A DNA stretch of 31,224 nt, taken from positions 1-31,224 of the forward strand of contig JBPYFK010000058.1 in NCBI GenBank assembly GCA_051984675.1, read 5' to 3'. The translations under genes and the position numbers were made by a program. This DNA comes from JBPYFK01 sp051984675. Lineage in GTDB: Bacteria; Actinomycetota; Actinomycetes; Mycobacteriales; Pseudonocardiaceae. A model generated the notes under the pieces. The model made no database searches and was not told where the DNA came from. It saw nothing but the letters and a program-made list of their open reading frames with translations. Positions 8,228-15,773 of this stretch are shown one piece after another (within the stretch, counting starts at the first letter, position 1; each line of letters starts with the position of its first letter).

Positions 8228-8257
8228 TTGACAGCAACGGCTACTACACAGCATCAT
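8228..8257 (+). promoter_or_regulatory. Promoter for the mtoX leader
   Basis: A perfect -35 box TTGACA (8228-8233) is followed after 18 bp by CATCAT (8252-8257), a weak -10, and the leader ATG lies 7 nt further on. The TTGACA-to-start distance (31 nt) equals that at the ssu leader and is one more than at the other two leaders. Confidence 0.6.
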
Positions 8258-8264
8258 CCGATGC

Positions 8265-8345
8265 ATGCGTAGGGTTGCCCTGTTGGTAACTCGTCTGCAT
8301 GTCGATCTGCAGCATCAGGCGAGCGAACTGTGTCCTCGTTCTTGA
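8265..8345 (+). CDS. Sulfur-type leader peptide upstream of mtoX-like gene
   Basis: A 26-codon ORF, not preceded by a ribosome binding site, ending 180 nt before the methanethiol-oxidase-like gene. Its core reads LLVTRLHVDLQHQASELC. It aligns without gaps to the leader at 30040: R10, H12, V13, D14, L15, A19 and S20 fall at the same positions, although the nucleotide sequences are unrelated outside the motif. One cysteine (C23) occurs near the end. Peptides of this kind are known in actinobacteria ahead of sulfur-assimilation genes, and cysteine-coding leaderless uORFs in mycobacteria act as cysteine-responsive attenuators. Control of the operon by sulfur status is therefore likely but inferred. 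Confidence 0.72.
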   Translation: MRRVALLVTRLHVDLQHQASELCPRS

Positions 8346-8362
8346 TCTGATTCCTGTTTCCG

Positions 8363-8381
8363 GCGGGATGATGCTTCCCGC
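8363..8381 (+). other. Hairpin in mtoX 5' leader
   Basis: GCGGGA (8363-8368) and TCCCGC (8376-8381) form a perfect 6-bp stem with a 7-nt loop, 17 nt after the leader stop codon. It is placed where an attenuator or anti-attenuator arm would be expected. No T-run follows it directly. Confidence 0.4.
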
Positions 8382-8525
8382 ACGGTGTCTTCGGGTTCGC
8401 GGCTTTCACGCTCAGTGCGCGTGGAGAGCCGTCGATCATGCACGTCTGGTTTTCCGTGCTCTTGTCGTCTTGCGATATTCCAGGATCTCGATATTTCGGG
8501 ATCATTTGAGTAGTTCGGAGTGTGC

Positions 8526-10355
8526 ATGTTTCTGTATTCAACGCGGCGGCGGCGCGTGCTGACCCTCGGGGCAGCAACCGTGTTGGCCGCAGGCGTAGTG
8601 ACCTCTCCTTTAGGCAGTACGAGCGCGTATGGCGAAGTCCAGGTATTCACCGATCATCTGCGGGGCAGTGACGGAAAAGACTATTCCGTTACCAACCATG
8701 TTGTCGGCAGTGACACCCGGCAGGCGGGCGGTGGGCAGCGCAAAGAGTGGCTGCTGGTCTGGGCCGGTGACGAAAACGCGGCTGACACCGCGGTGCCTGA
8801 CATCAAGAAGTTCCCCGGCTCGGTGAGCGATCCGGCATCGAAGGCCCGGAATGCCCCGCCTGGTCCAGACTTCCTCGCGGTCATCGATGCGACGAAGGGA
8901 TCGCCGACATACGGGAAGGTCGTCAACACGGCCACCGTGGGGCCGCTGGTCGAGAACGAGCCGCACCACATGCAGTACACGTGGCGCAAGGGCGACACGT
9001 TGTACGCGGGCGGGCTGTTCGCGGCGACCACCTACGCCTTCGACGTCAAGGCCTTGCCAAACCTGAAACTCAAGGGCGTCAGCCTGCCGAACCAGACGCT
9101 GGGCGGCTCGGTCCCGGACGCGTACTGGACGCTCAAGGACGGGACGAGCTACGGGACCTACATGGGTGGTCCGGTGGCTCCCGGCCCGTACCGGTATGAC
9201 GACGGCTCGGTGCACGTGGGCAACGGCTTCGCGGGAAGTCCCGGGGAGGTCGTCCACTTTGACCAAAGCGGCAGGGTGCTCTCGCAGTCCCCGGCGGCGA
9301 TCCCGCAGGGCGACAACCAGAAACTCTGCGACAACCTGCCGCAGCTGGACAAACCGACCTGCGCCAACCCGCACGGCATCCAGGCCCGCGAGGACCTCAA
9401 CACGCTGGTCACCAGCGACTACGTCGAGCCACGCAACATCATTCTCGACCCGCTCAAACAGCCCTCGCCTTACCTGCGGCGCCCGACGGTGCGCACGTGG
9501 GACATCTCGGACCGCAACCATCCCAAGGTCAAGGCGGTGTCCTACCTGCCTGACGGCCCCCGAGCGAACCCGAGCGACCCGCTGCACTCGGAAAGCCGGG
9601 CGGCGATGGAGACGACGGTGACCAACCTGCCCGGCCACAAGGGCGCGTTCGCCCAGACCATGCAGGGTGGCGCAATCTTCTACACCCCCGACATCACCTC
9701 GCCGACCCCGCACTGGCGGGAAGTGTTCGACGATGGCACGGCGGGCAAGGCGTTCAACCCGTCCAACGACAGCAACGGCTCTGGAACCAACGGGGGCTGG
9801 GTGCAGACCAGCCCGGATGACCACTACCTGTACCACGCCGTGATCGGACGTCCCAAGGGGACTCTCGGGCCGAACGATCCCGGCACCTCCGGTGGTGTCT
9901 ACGCCCTGGACATCTCCAAGCTGGTCGCCGCCGGTAACGACTATCACTGCACCGTCGACACGATCCAGAAGGCCCAGAGCGGCGGTGGGCAGGACTGCCC
10001 GGCGCTGGCCGGTGCCGCGCCGATCAACGAGAACCAACCGGGGCAGGGACCCCACTGGGGCACCTACGACCATTTCCACATCGGACCGGACGGCTTCTAC
10101 CACGACACGAACCAACCGAACCGGCTGGCGGTGTCGGACTACTTCGTGGCCCGCTCCGGGCTGGACGGCGACCACAAAGTGACCCTGGTCGACGTCGGTC
10201 CCGGCGGCCGCCTCACGGTGGACCCGACCTTCCGCGACGAAGTCACCGGCCAGATCGGGGTGAACTTCAACCGGAAGGACTGGCCGCACGGACCCTTCGG
10301 GAACGCCAAGCCGCACTCGGAGCTGTTCGTCGTCGCCGACGACGACCTGAAGTAG
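8526..10355 (+). CDS. mtoX: Selenium-binding protein / methanethiol oxidase homologue, Tat-exported
   Basis: A 609-residue member of the SBP56/methanethiol-oxidase family, longer than the usual 430-470 residues because of inserts. Known bacterial members convert methanethiol with O2 and water to formaldehyde, H2S and H2O2, using copper. The N-terminus reads TRRRRVLTLGAATVLAAGVV, a Tat-like signal with cleavage near residue 35, so the enzyme should act outside the membrane. Family-type histidine motifs are EPHHMQYTW (H147, H148), NPHG (H283), DHYLYHAV (H433, H437), YDHFHIG (H516, H518) and WPHGPFG (H588). ATG 8526 follows GGAG by 5 nt; a GTG at 8520 overlaps that site. It heads the block with a copper-type membrane protein and a sulfur transporter. 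Family assignment is fairly secure; substrate is inferred. Confidence 0.75.
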   Translation: MFLYSTRRRRVLTLGAATVLAAGVVTSPLGSTSAYGEVQVFTDHLRGSDGKDYSVTNHVVGSDTRQAGGGQRKEWLLVWAGDENAADTAVPDIKKFPGSVSDPASKARNAPPGPDFLAVIDATKGSPTYGKVVNTATVGPLVENEPHHMQYTWRKGDTLYAGGLFAATTYAFDVKALPNLKLKGVSLPNQTLGGSVPDAYWTLKDGTSYGTYMGGPVAPGPYRYDDGSVHVGNGFAGSPGEVVHFDQSGRVLSQSPAAIPQGDNQKLCDNLPQLDKPTCANPHGIQAREDLNTLVTSDYVEPRNIILDPLKQPSPYLRRPTVRTWDISDRNHPKVKAVSYLPDGPRANPSDPLHSESRAAMETTVTNLPGHKGAFAQTMQGGAIFYTPDITSPTPHWREVFDDGTAGKAFNPSNDSNGSGTNGGWVQTSPDDHYLYHAVIGRPKGTLGPNDPGTSGGVYALDISKLVAAGNDYHCTVDTIQKAQSGGGQDCPALAGAAPINENQPGQGPHWGTYDHFHIGPDGFYHDTNQPNRLAVSDYFVARSGLDGDHKVTLVDVGPGGRLTVDPTFRDEVTGQIGVNFNRKDWPHGPFGNAKPHSELFVVADDDLK

Positions 10356-10463
10356 GCGCCGGCGCAGTGAACCAGACGGCAACCCGGAAGTAGGCGGGGG
10401 TGGCGCCGGCGGAATCCTGGCGCCACCCCTGTCCCCCAGCGCGCAGAAAGCGACGAGTCACCA

Positions 10464-12239
10464 ATGAATATGGACGGCATGGACATGGCACCGGCCGCGT
10501 CCTCAATGGACACCGGGTCGGTTGCCTTAGTGCTGCGGCTGGTGCTGTTGCTGGCCACAGCGGTCGTAGCGGGTACCGGGCTGCTGCGCCCCGTCGTGCG
10601 GCACGAGACGCGTCGCATGGTCGCGGTCGTGGTGTCGGCGGGCGCGCTGGTTCTGATCGCGAACGTACTCGAAATCGTGGTGCTGCCGGTGAGTGTGCCG
10701 CTGGCGGTGGCACACGTGGTGCTGACTCTGGTGTTGGGCATGCTCCTGCGGTGGGCGAAGCTGGCAGTCGGGGGTGGTGCGGCACTGACCGTCTTGCTGG
10801 TCGTCGAATCCTCAACCGGCCATTCAGGAATCGGGTTCGCGATCGGAACGGTGTACGTGCTCGGCGCTGTGGTGTGGTTCGGGCTGACGGTCCTGGCCGC
10901 GACGACGGGGCACCAGACCTGGCACACCGGCCGGGTACGTCCCCGTGTCGTGGCATGGACGGCCGCAGCGGCACTCTCGCTGGCCGGGGTCCTGCAGAGC
11001 CTGCTCTCCGGCATCGGCTTCGATCGTCGGCTCTACCACACCGCGTTCGGCGTGACCCTGCTGCTGGCGGTGGTGTTGCCGATCGCACTTGCCGCACTTG
11101 TTGCCCTGCTCCCCCGCTCCAGCACGGACCGCCGGATGTACCCCGCTGGTGTTGCCGTGGTGGCATTGGCGTTTCTGGCCTGGAGCGCGTGGGGCGTCCT
11201 GCCACGGCCGCCGGCGTTGCCGGAGCCCGGCGTGCCGCTGCTGGCTCAAGTGTCCCTGGCCGGGAAGCAACACCCGATCCTGGTCAGCCCGCAACGGGCC
11301 GGGATCAATCTCGTGCACTTTTCCGACAGCGCGGGCCGGAGCCCGTCCGTAGCCGCCGGTAGCGGTCCGCCCGTGCACGCGACCGCGCGTCCGGGAAGTG
11401 ACGGCACTTGGGCGGAGGTCACGTTGCCGCCCGGCCGCAGCGATCTGGTCATCTCCGGTGCCCACGGTCAGGACACGGTCGAGGTGGACGCCGGTTCCGC
11501 ACCGGGGCCGCCCAGCGCCACCGGCCCGGACGGGCCGGAATGCGCCAGCGCGGCACTCGGCGGGCTCGTGGGCGGCACCCGCGATGTGCTCGCGACCTGC
11601 CCCTCGGACGTCCTGGCACCGACCGACGCGGACGCGCTGGGCAAGCTTGTCGGTTTCCTCGCGAGTAGGTCGGTCCCCGCGATCACGGTCGCCGGAGACG
11701 GTTCACCGAGGTCGCTCCTGGCGGAGCAGGTGGTTCGTGACCGTGCGGCGCAGGCGAGGATTCCCGTCAGCGACTCGCCGAACCCAGACAGCGCGTTCGT
11801 GCTGGTGTCCGGCTGGTCGGACGCGGCGACCCGGCTGCACGCGGTCGCCGAGCAGCAGGCCACACAGCGCAACTACGGCGCGGGGATCTACCTCGCGCCC
11901 TGGCTGGCGCACGCGCCCGTCGTCAACTCGGCGTTGACGTCGTTCCTGCCTCTACGGTTCAACCCCCGCGACGATCAAGCGCTGGGTTACGCCGTGGCGC
12001 TGGCAGGCGGTTTCGACGGGGAGACGCCCTCCACGGCGGGATTCCAGCAATGGTTGGCCTCCCACCGGTCCGGTCTCGACCGCGACGTCGCGCTTTACGC
12101 CGCCGCGCAGGTCAGCGCCATGCCGTCGGAAACCGCCGAGATGGCGGGTATGGACATGGGCATGGGCGGTGGGAACTACCCGGGGCAGTGGCTCCCCGGC
12201 GGAACAATCGTCCCCATCACCGCTGCGCTGCCCAACTAA
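10464..12239 (+). CDS. CopD-like membrane protein with Met-rich ends
   Basis: A 591-residue protein with about eight membrane segments in residues 18-270, resembling copper-resistance CopD permeases, and an extracytoplasmic C-terminal domain of about 320 residues that I do not recognise. Both ends carry methionine clusters typical of copper ligands: MNMDGMDM at 1-8 and AEMAGMDMGMGGG near 558-570 (M560, M563, M565, M567). The soluble part holds two cysteines (ECASAAL and LATCPSD) that could form a disulfide. It lies 108 nt after the methanethiol-oxidase homologue and 16 nt before the sulfur transporter, so it is probably cotranscribed. A role in delivering copper to the exported enzyme is my inference; a copper-tolerance role is the alternative. 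The ribosome binding site is weak. Confidence 0.65.
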   Translation: MNMDGMDMAPAASSMDTGSVALVLRLVLLLATAVVAGTGLLRPVVRHETRRMVAVVVSAGALVLIANVLEIVVLPVSVPLAVAHVVLTLVLGMLLRWAKLAVGGGAALTVLLVVESSTGHSGIGFAIGTVYVLGAVVWFGLTVLAATTGHQTWHTGRVRPRVVAWTAAAALSLAGVLQSLLSGIGFDRRLYHTAFGVTLLLAVVLPIALAALVALLPRSSTDRRMYPAGVAVVALAFLAWSAWGVLPRPPALPEPGVPLLAQVSLAGKQHPILVSPQRAGINLVHFSDSAGRSPSVAAGSGPPVHATARPGSDGTWAEVTLPPGRSDLVISGAHGQDTVEVDAGSAPGPPSATGPDGPECASAALGGLVGGTRDVLATCPSDVLAPTDADALGKLVGFLASRSVPAITVAGDGSPRSLLAEQVVRDRAAQARIPVSDSPNPDSAFVLVSGWSDAATRLHAVAEQQATQRNYGAGIYLAPWLAHAPVVNSALTSFLPLRFNPRDDQALGYAVALAGGFDGETPSTAGFQQWLASHRSGLDRDVALYAAAQVSAMPSETAEMAGMDMGMGGGNYPGQWLPGGTIVPITAALPN

Positions 12240-12255
12240 CAGGGAAGGAACACGA

Positions 12256-13521
12256 ATGTCCACACGAGATAGTTCAGCAAGGGATCTTGTCCCGCTTGCC
12301 GGTCGTGGCCGGTCGGTTCTGGCCGACGCGGCGCCTCCGGCACGCCACGGTGTGACGCTTGTCGGGATCGTTCTGGCGGTCGCACTCGGTCTGGCAGTCG
12401 AGCACACCGCGGGCTGGAAGCTGACCGTGTCCTATGTGATCGGTCTGACGCTCGGTCTGGTGCTGTTCCACGCCCGGTTCGGTTTCACCGCGGCCTGGCG
12501 GCAGATCGTGGCGGTGGGACAAGGCAAGGCCGTCCGCGCGCACATGCTGATGCTGGCAGCAGCGTGCGTGTTGTTCGCTATGATTCTCGGCAGCGGACTG
12601 GGATTCTCCGGCACACCGCAGGGCACCGTCGCGCCCGCCGGCCTCGGCGTCGTGCTCGGCGCGTTCCTGTTCGGCGTCGGGATGCAAATCGGCGGATCGT
12701 GCGCGTCCGGGACACTGTTCTCCGTCGGCAGCGGGCACACCGCGATCCTCTACACCCTGGGCGGATTCATTGTCGGCTCGGTCGCCGCCGCTTTTCCTGC
12801 CAACTGGATCACCAGGGTCCAACACATCGGGCCGACCGTGTCCTTCGCGAACACCCCGCTGGGTTACCCCGGTGCTCTGCTGATCTCGCTTGCGCTCATC
12901 GGCACCGTCGTCGGTGTGTCGCTTTTGGTGGAGCGGCGGCGTAACCCACCACCAGTCCAGCCTCCCCCCACGGCTCGGGGCGCCCGGCGGATCGTGCGCG
13001 GCTCCTGGCCGCTGTGGGTCGGGGCCTTGCTGCTGGCGGGACTCAACGGTCTGACGCTGGTCGTCTCCGGCAGTCCGTGGGGTATCACCTCCGCGTTCGC
13101 GCTCTGGGGAGCGAAGATCCTCCACTACACCGGCATCGACCTCGCCCACACGGCCTACTGGAGCGTGCCGAAAAACGCCGCCGCGCTGCACGCTTCGGTG
13201 CTCACCGACCGGACGTCGGTGATGGACTTCGGGATCATGATCGGCGCGCTGATCGCCTCCGCGCTCGCCGGCGCCTTCGTGCTGCATCAAAAGGTACCCG
13301 CACGCATCGCTCTCGCTGCCGTGCTCGGCGGCATCGCGATGGGTTTCGGCGCACGCCTGGCCGGGGGATGCAACATCGGCGCCTACTTCGCCGGCGTCGC
13401 CTCCTTCAGCCTGCACGGCTGGCTGTGGGGCGCGATGGCCATCGCCGGAACCTACGCCGGCATCCCCCTGCGCCGCGTGTTCGGCCTCAGCAACCCCAAA
13501 CCTACCGACGCGGTCTGCTGA
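12256..13521 (+). CDS. YeeE/YedE-family sulfur (thiosulfate/sulfide-type) transporter
   Basis: A 421-residue multi-pass protein of the YeeE/YedE (sulf_transp) family. The repeated cysteine motifs of the family are present: GMQIGGSCASG (C149) and RLAGGCNIGAYFAG (C372). In the thiosulfate importer YeeE the corresponding cysteines pass the substrate through the membrane. Two related halves are separated by a basic linker at about residue 230 (ERRRNPPPVQPPP). ATG 12256 follows AGGGAAGGAA by 5 nt; the frame is open further upstream but that part overlaps the previous gene. Its place after the methanethiol-oxidase homologue suggests uptake of a reduced sulfur species released outside the cell. Whether that is sulfide, thiosulfate or another ion cannot be read from the sequence. 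Confidence 0.85.
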   Translation: MSTRDSSARDLVPLAGRGRSVLADAAPPARHGVTLVGIVLAVALGLAVEHTAGWKLTVSYVIGLTLGLVLFHARFGFTAAWRQIVAVGQGKAVRAHMLMLAAACVLFAMILGSGLGFSGTPQGTVAPAGLGVVLGAFLFGVGMQIGGSCASGTLFSVGSGHTAILYTLGGFIVGSVAAAFPANWITRVQHIGPTVSFANTPLGYPGALLISLALIGTVVGVSLLVERRRNPPPVQPPPTARGARRIVRGSWPLWVGALLLAGLNGLTLVVSGSPWGITSAFALWGAKILHYTGIDLAHTAYWSVPKNAAALHASVLTDRTSVMDFGIMIGALIASALAGAFVLHQKVPARIALAAVLGGIAMGFGARLAGGCNIGAYFAGVASFSLHGWLWGAMAIAGTYAGIPLRRVFGLSNPKPTDAVC

Positions 13522-13561
13522 AACCCGCAGGCAGCTACCACCACCAAGGAAAGGGAGAACC

Positions 13562-13819
13562 ATGCGCACACCCATCGCACCCGCAACGCTCATCCGTGCT
13601 CTGGCGGGCACCGCACTCGTCGCAGCCGCCAGCCTCACCGTGCCCGTGGCACCGGCCCTCGCCGACGGTGGGCCGAACAACGGCCAGCCCAACGTCGTGG
13701 ACGAACCCGATACCAGCAACCTGAACAACACCTGGACATTCGCGCCGCTGGGCATACCGGTCTTCGGTGTGATCCAGGCGGTTTCCGATGTCCCCCAGAG
13801 GCTGTTGCCGTCGCCGTGA
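13562..13819 (+). CDS. Small secreted protein, unknown function
   Basis: An 85-residue protein with a clear Sec signal: a basic start, a hydrophobic core around ALAGTALVAAASLTVPVAPA and a probable cleavage after ALA (residue 34). The mature peptide is about 50 residues, rich in Asn and Pro (DGGPNNGQPNVVDEPDTSNL), ending PLGIPVFGVIQAVSDVPQRLLPSP. There is no cysteine, methionine or histidine cluster in the mature part, so metal binding is not evident. A strong ribosome binding site (AAGGAAAGGGAG) precedes ATG 13562. It lies 40 nt after the transporter and before a hairpin terminator, making it the last gene of the block. I do not recognise the family. Confidence 0.7.
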   Translation: MRTPIAPATLIRALAGTALVAAASLTVPVAPALADGGPNNGQPNVVDEPDTSNLNNTWTFAPLGIPVFGVIQAVSDVPQRLLPSP

Positions 13820-13845
13820 CCGGGTAGGTACGGCCAACCTGTCGG

Positions 13846-13873
13846 GATCGTGGGGTCTTGTGACCCCACGATC
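13846..13873 (+). terminator. Hairpin terminator of the mtoX block
   Basis: GATCGTGGGGTC (13846-13857) and GACCCCACGATC (13862-13873) form a perfect 12-bp stem with loop TTGT, 26 nt after the small secreted protein's stop codon. No T-run follows, as is common in actinomycete terminators. Confidence 0.8.
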
Positions 13874-13969
13874 ATGCTCGCTCGACGCGCCACGCCACGC
13901 CACGGTTCCAGGGCGACAGTGCGGGAGAAAGCCCGCCGGGAGCACGGTAACGCTTACAGAGCTTGGTGG

Positions 13970-14191
13970 TTTAGAGCAACAGTCCGGCGTGTTGGGAAAT
14001 GAATACGGCAAGTGCTCGGTGGCGCGGATGCGGTCGATGCCGTGCTGAGCGTGGGTGATGGCTTTCTCGATCGTGTCCGGGCAGAGGTTGGCCAGCTCGA
14101 CGCCTTTGCTGCTCGACCACAGCGCTTCTACGGGGTTGAGGTCGGGGGCGTAGCAGGGCAGCCGCTCGACGGTCAACACGCTGAACGCCAC
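13970..14191 (-). pseudogene. IS630-type transposase C-terminal fragment
   Basis: The minus frame holds VERLPCYAPDLNPVEALWSS, then KGVELANLCPDTIEKAI and RATEHLPYSF. This is the end of the DDE domain of IS630-family transposases, where the last catalytic glutamate lies in 'APDLNPVExxW'. The frame has no proper start, lacks the upstream catalytic aspartates and runs past the usual protein end, so only about 70 residues of a dead element remain. No terminal inverted repeats were found. It lies between the sulfur block and the sigma-factor cassette and marks past rearrangement there. Confidence 0.75.
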
Positions 14192-14594
14192 TACCGCTCT
14201 GTACGCAGACGTCGCGCTACCTGTCCGTATTGTTCCGGTAGATGGCTGCATAGCGCGCGGCTTGCTCAGCCTCCATGCGTTCACTCGCCGCGCGACGCGT
14301 GGCTCTGGCCTGGGCTTGCCGGTACCAGGGGTAACCGTGCCTCGACTTTCGCGGTTCTCGCGAACTTGGGTTCGACACATTCCGTGCTCGATGCAGCAGT
14401 TTCAATGTTGGGGGTGGTCAGGACCAGCCGAACACCGGCAACCGATCAGCCAGTAGCTCCTCGCGAGCGGTTGCCGCCCCGCGCGCCGCCCACTGCGGGG
14501 TCGCTGCGAACGGCGCGCGATGCGGTGAGGTGGTGGATGGGAGCGACCCAAGTGGCCGGTGCTGCGGTGCCCGAGTCCTACCGGTAGTAAGCGG
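14192..14594. other. Decayed stretch beside the IS630 fragment
   Basis: No gene can be supported. A minus ORF at 14217-14405 (62 codons, with RQAQARATRRAASERMEAEQ) has a coding-like charged composition but matches no family I know. It may be a remnant of a lost gene. Confidence 0.35.
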
Positions 14595-14855
14595 TCAGCC
14601 GAGGGCCGCCTGGAATCGGTCGCGAAGGTCGGTGAGCCTCTCGATCGGTTCGTTCGCGAAAACCAGCCGCAGATAGTTCGCGCCGCGTGGGCCCCAAACG
14701 TCCATCGGACTGGTGGCGATCTTGCTGTGCTGGAACAGACGCTGAGATGCCTGCGCCGCAGGAATGCCCAGGGCGCAGTTTCGATGAGCAGTGACCAGCC
14801 ACCGTGCGGGAGGTATGCAGGGGCGCCCAGGGTGTCGTGCTCGATCCGCACCGGC
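14595..14855 (-). pseudogene. PLP-dependent aminotransferase C-terminal fragment, frameshifted
   Basis: The last 60 or so residues of a class I/II aminotransferase are readable: ALGIPAAQASQRLFQHSKI, then DVWGPRGANYLRLVFANEP, ending ERLTDLRDRFQAALG and a stop at 14595. The preceding residues (RIEHDTLGAPAYLPHGGWSL) continue in another frame, so a one-base loss near 14776 separates the two. The enzyme's N-terminal domain and its catalytic lysine are absent. Upstream of the fragment, a hairpin and the DUF6069 gene begin at once, so this is an insertion or deletion joint. Confidence 0.75.
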
Positions 14856-14856
14856 T

Positions 14857-14893
14857 GTGCCCTGGTCCACATCGCGGAGGTGGACCAGGGCAC
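14857..14893 (-). terminator. 14-bp hairpin downstream of the DUF6069 gene
   Basis: GTGCCCTGGTCCAC (14857-14870) and GTGGACCAGGGCAC (14880-14893) pair perfectly across a 9-nt loop. It begins 13 nt after the stop codon (14907) of the minus-strand DUF6069 gene, so it is most likely that gene's terminator. Confidence 0.75.
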
Positions 14894-14906
14894 GCGAGGC
14901 GCGACG

Positions 14907-15347
14907 TCAGCGGGTTGGCGCCAGCCGGCTCGCCAGGGTCGGGATCACGATCGCGGCCGCGACGGCGTGCAGACCCATCAGAGTGAGCGCCGAGGGGAGG
15001 TCGAAGCCGAAGGTCGCGTCCGGCACGGCCGAGAGGACGGCCAGCGCGATCGTGGTCCGCACGAACGTCGACTGCGGGCGCTCGGCCTTGCGGGCGAACA
15101 CGGCTGCCAGCCCGACGCCGACGAGCGAGAAGAACAGCGTCAGCTGGGCGAACGCGGCGATCGGGATGGCGGTGCCGGTGTGGTCGGCGAACGAGACGCC
15201 GGCGGCGGACGCGACTGCGGCCAGGGCCGTGGTGCCGACAGAGGCGCCGACGGCGGCGGCGACGCCGTGCTTCCAGACCGGGCGCCGCTTGGTGGCGGTC
15301 TCGGGCGTGGGGGTGAACGTGGCGGGGCGGGTGACGGTGGTGGACAT
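14907..15347 (-). CDS. DUF6069-like small membrane protein
   Basis: A 146-residue protein with a hydrophilic Thr/Pro-rich N-terminus (about 25 residues) and four hydrophobic segments, at about residues 29-50, 58-82, 98-115 and 120-138. The pattern (VAAAVGASVGTTALAAVASA, then a small extracytoplasmic loop, then PIAAFAQLTLFFSLVGVGLA) fits the actinobacterial DUF6069 family, often found near ECF sigma factors. Function is unknown. ATG 15347 is preceded by GGAGG 5 nt upstream. Its promoter (15402-15430) is nearly the same as that of the divergent YCII gene, so both should belong to the regulon of the sigma factor at 16161. Base and codon use (many GTCGAG/GCGGTC steps) differ slightly from the sulfur blocks. 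Confidence 0.75.
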   Translation of the reverse strand: MSTTVTRPATFTPTPETATKRRPVWKHGVAAAVGASVGTTALAAVASAAGVSFADHTGTAIPIAAFAQLTLFFSLVGVGLAAVFARKAERPQSTFVRTTIALAVLSAVPDATFGFDLPSALTLMGLHAVAAAIVIPTLASRLAPTR

Positions 15348-15401
15348 CTGGGCCTCCGTTTCCTTGGGCGGGCGCGCGATTCGACCCGCTCGATGTCCCC
15401 T

Positions 15402-15430
15402 CCACGAACGGTTGACGCCGGATACGACAA
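15402..15430 (-). promoter_or_regulatory. ECF42-type promoter of the DUF6069 gene
   Basis: On the minus strand TTGTCGTATC (15430-15421), 8 nt, then ACCGTTCGTGG (15412-15402). Both blocks and the spacing are identical to the YCII promoter. TGTCG-type -35 boxes are reported for ECF42 sigma factors. The start codon lies 54 nt downstream. Confidence 0.72.
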
Positions 15431-15695
15431 GTCCCCGGGAAGTCCTTTTCGGCGGTCGCTGCGGCCCGTGCCGAGCATCACCACGCTGGTCGAGTGCACC
15501 ATCGAGGGCGACCGGTTGAGCTCGACCAGGGCCTGCGGTGGCGGCGCCGCCTCCGACTCCAGGCGGGTGGTCAGCGCGGCGAGGTGACCCCTGCGTGAGC
15601 CGGCGTGCGACGGACAGACCGGGGCCGAGGATGAGTAGACCGGCGAGCTCATGGCCCAAAGCTTGACGATCTGCTCGAGAGAATTCTGTGGCAGG
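15431..15695. other. Divergent intergenic region
   Basis: Between the two ECF promoters I see no gene. Long frames exist on both strands but lack ribosome binding sites and recognisable motifs; they look like GC-driven open frames. Confidence 0.4.
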
Positions 15696-15724
15696 TTGTC
15701 GTATCGGCCGCGCACCGTTCGTGG
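15696..15724 (+). promoter_or_regulatory. ECF42-type promoter of the YCII/sigma operon
   Basis: TTGTCGTATC (15696-15705), an 8-nt spacer, then ACCGTTCGTGG (15714-15724). The same two blocks occur in front of the divergent DUF6069 gene. The spacers differ (GGCCGCGC here, CGGCGTCA there), so the conservation is confined to the expected -35 and -10 zones. Confidence 0.72.
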
Positions 15725-15773
15725 TGAGGGTGGAAGGCGGTCACCGGGACCGCCTCGAACTGAGGAGATCGAC

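Noticed and set aside
8610..10382. A 590-codon minus-strand frame
   Set aside because: It is antisense to the methanethiol-oxidase homologue, which carries the family motifs and a signal peptide. The shadow has a Val/Arg-rich composition typical of reverse frames.
13888..13904. Short tandem CCACG/CGCCA units
   Set aside because: Only about three imperfect units of 5 bp, expected by chance in DNA this GC-rich; no CRISPR-like spacing.
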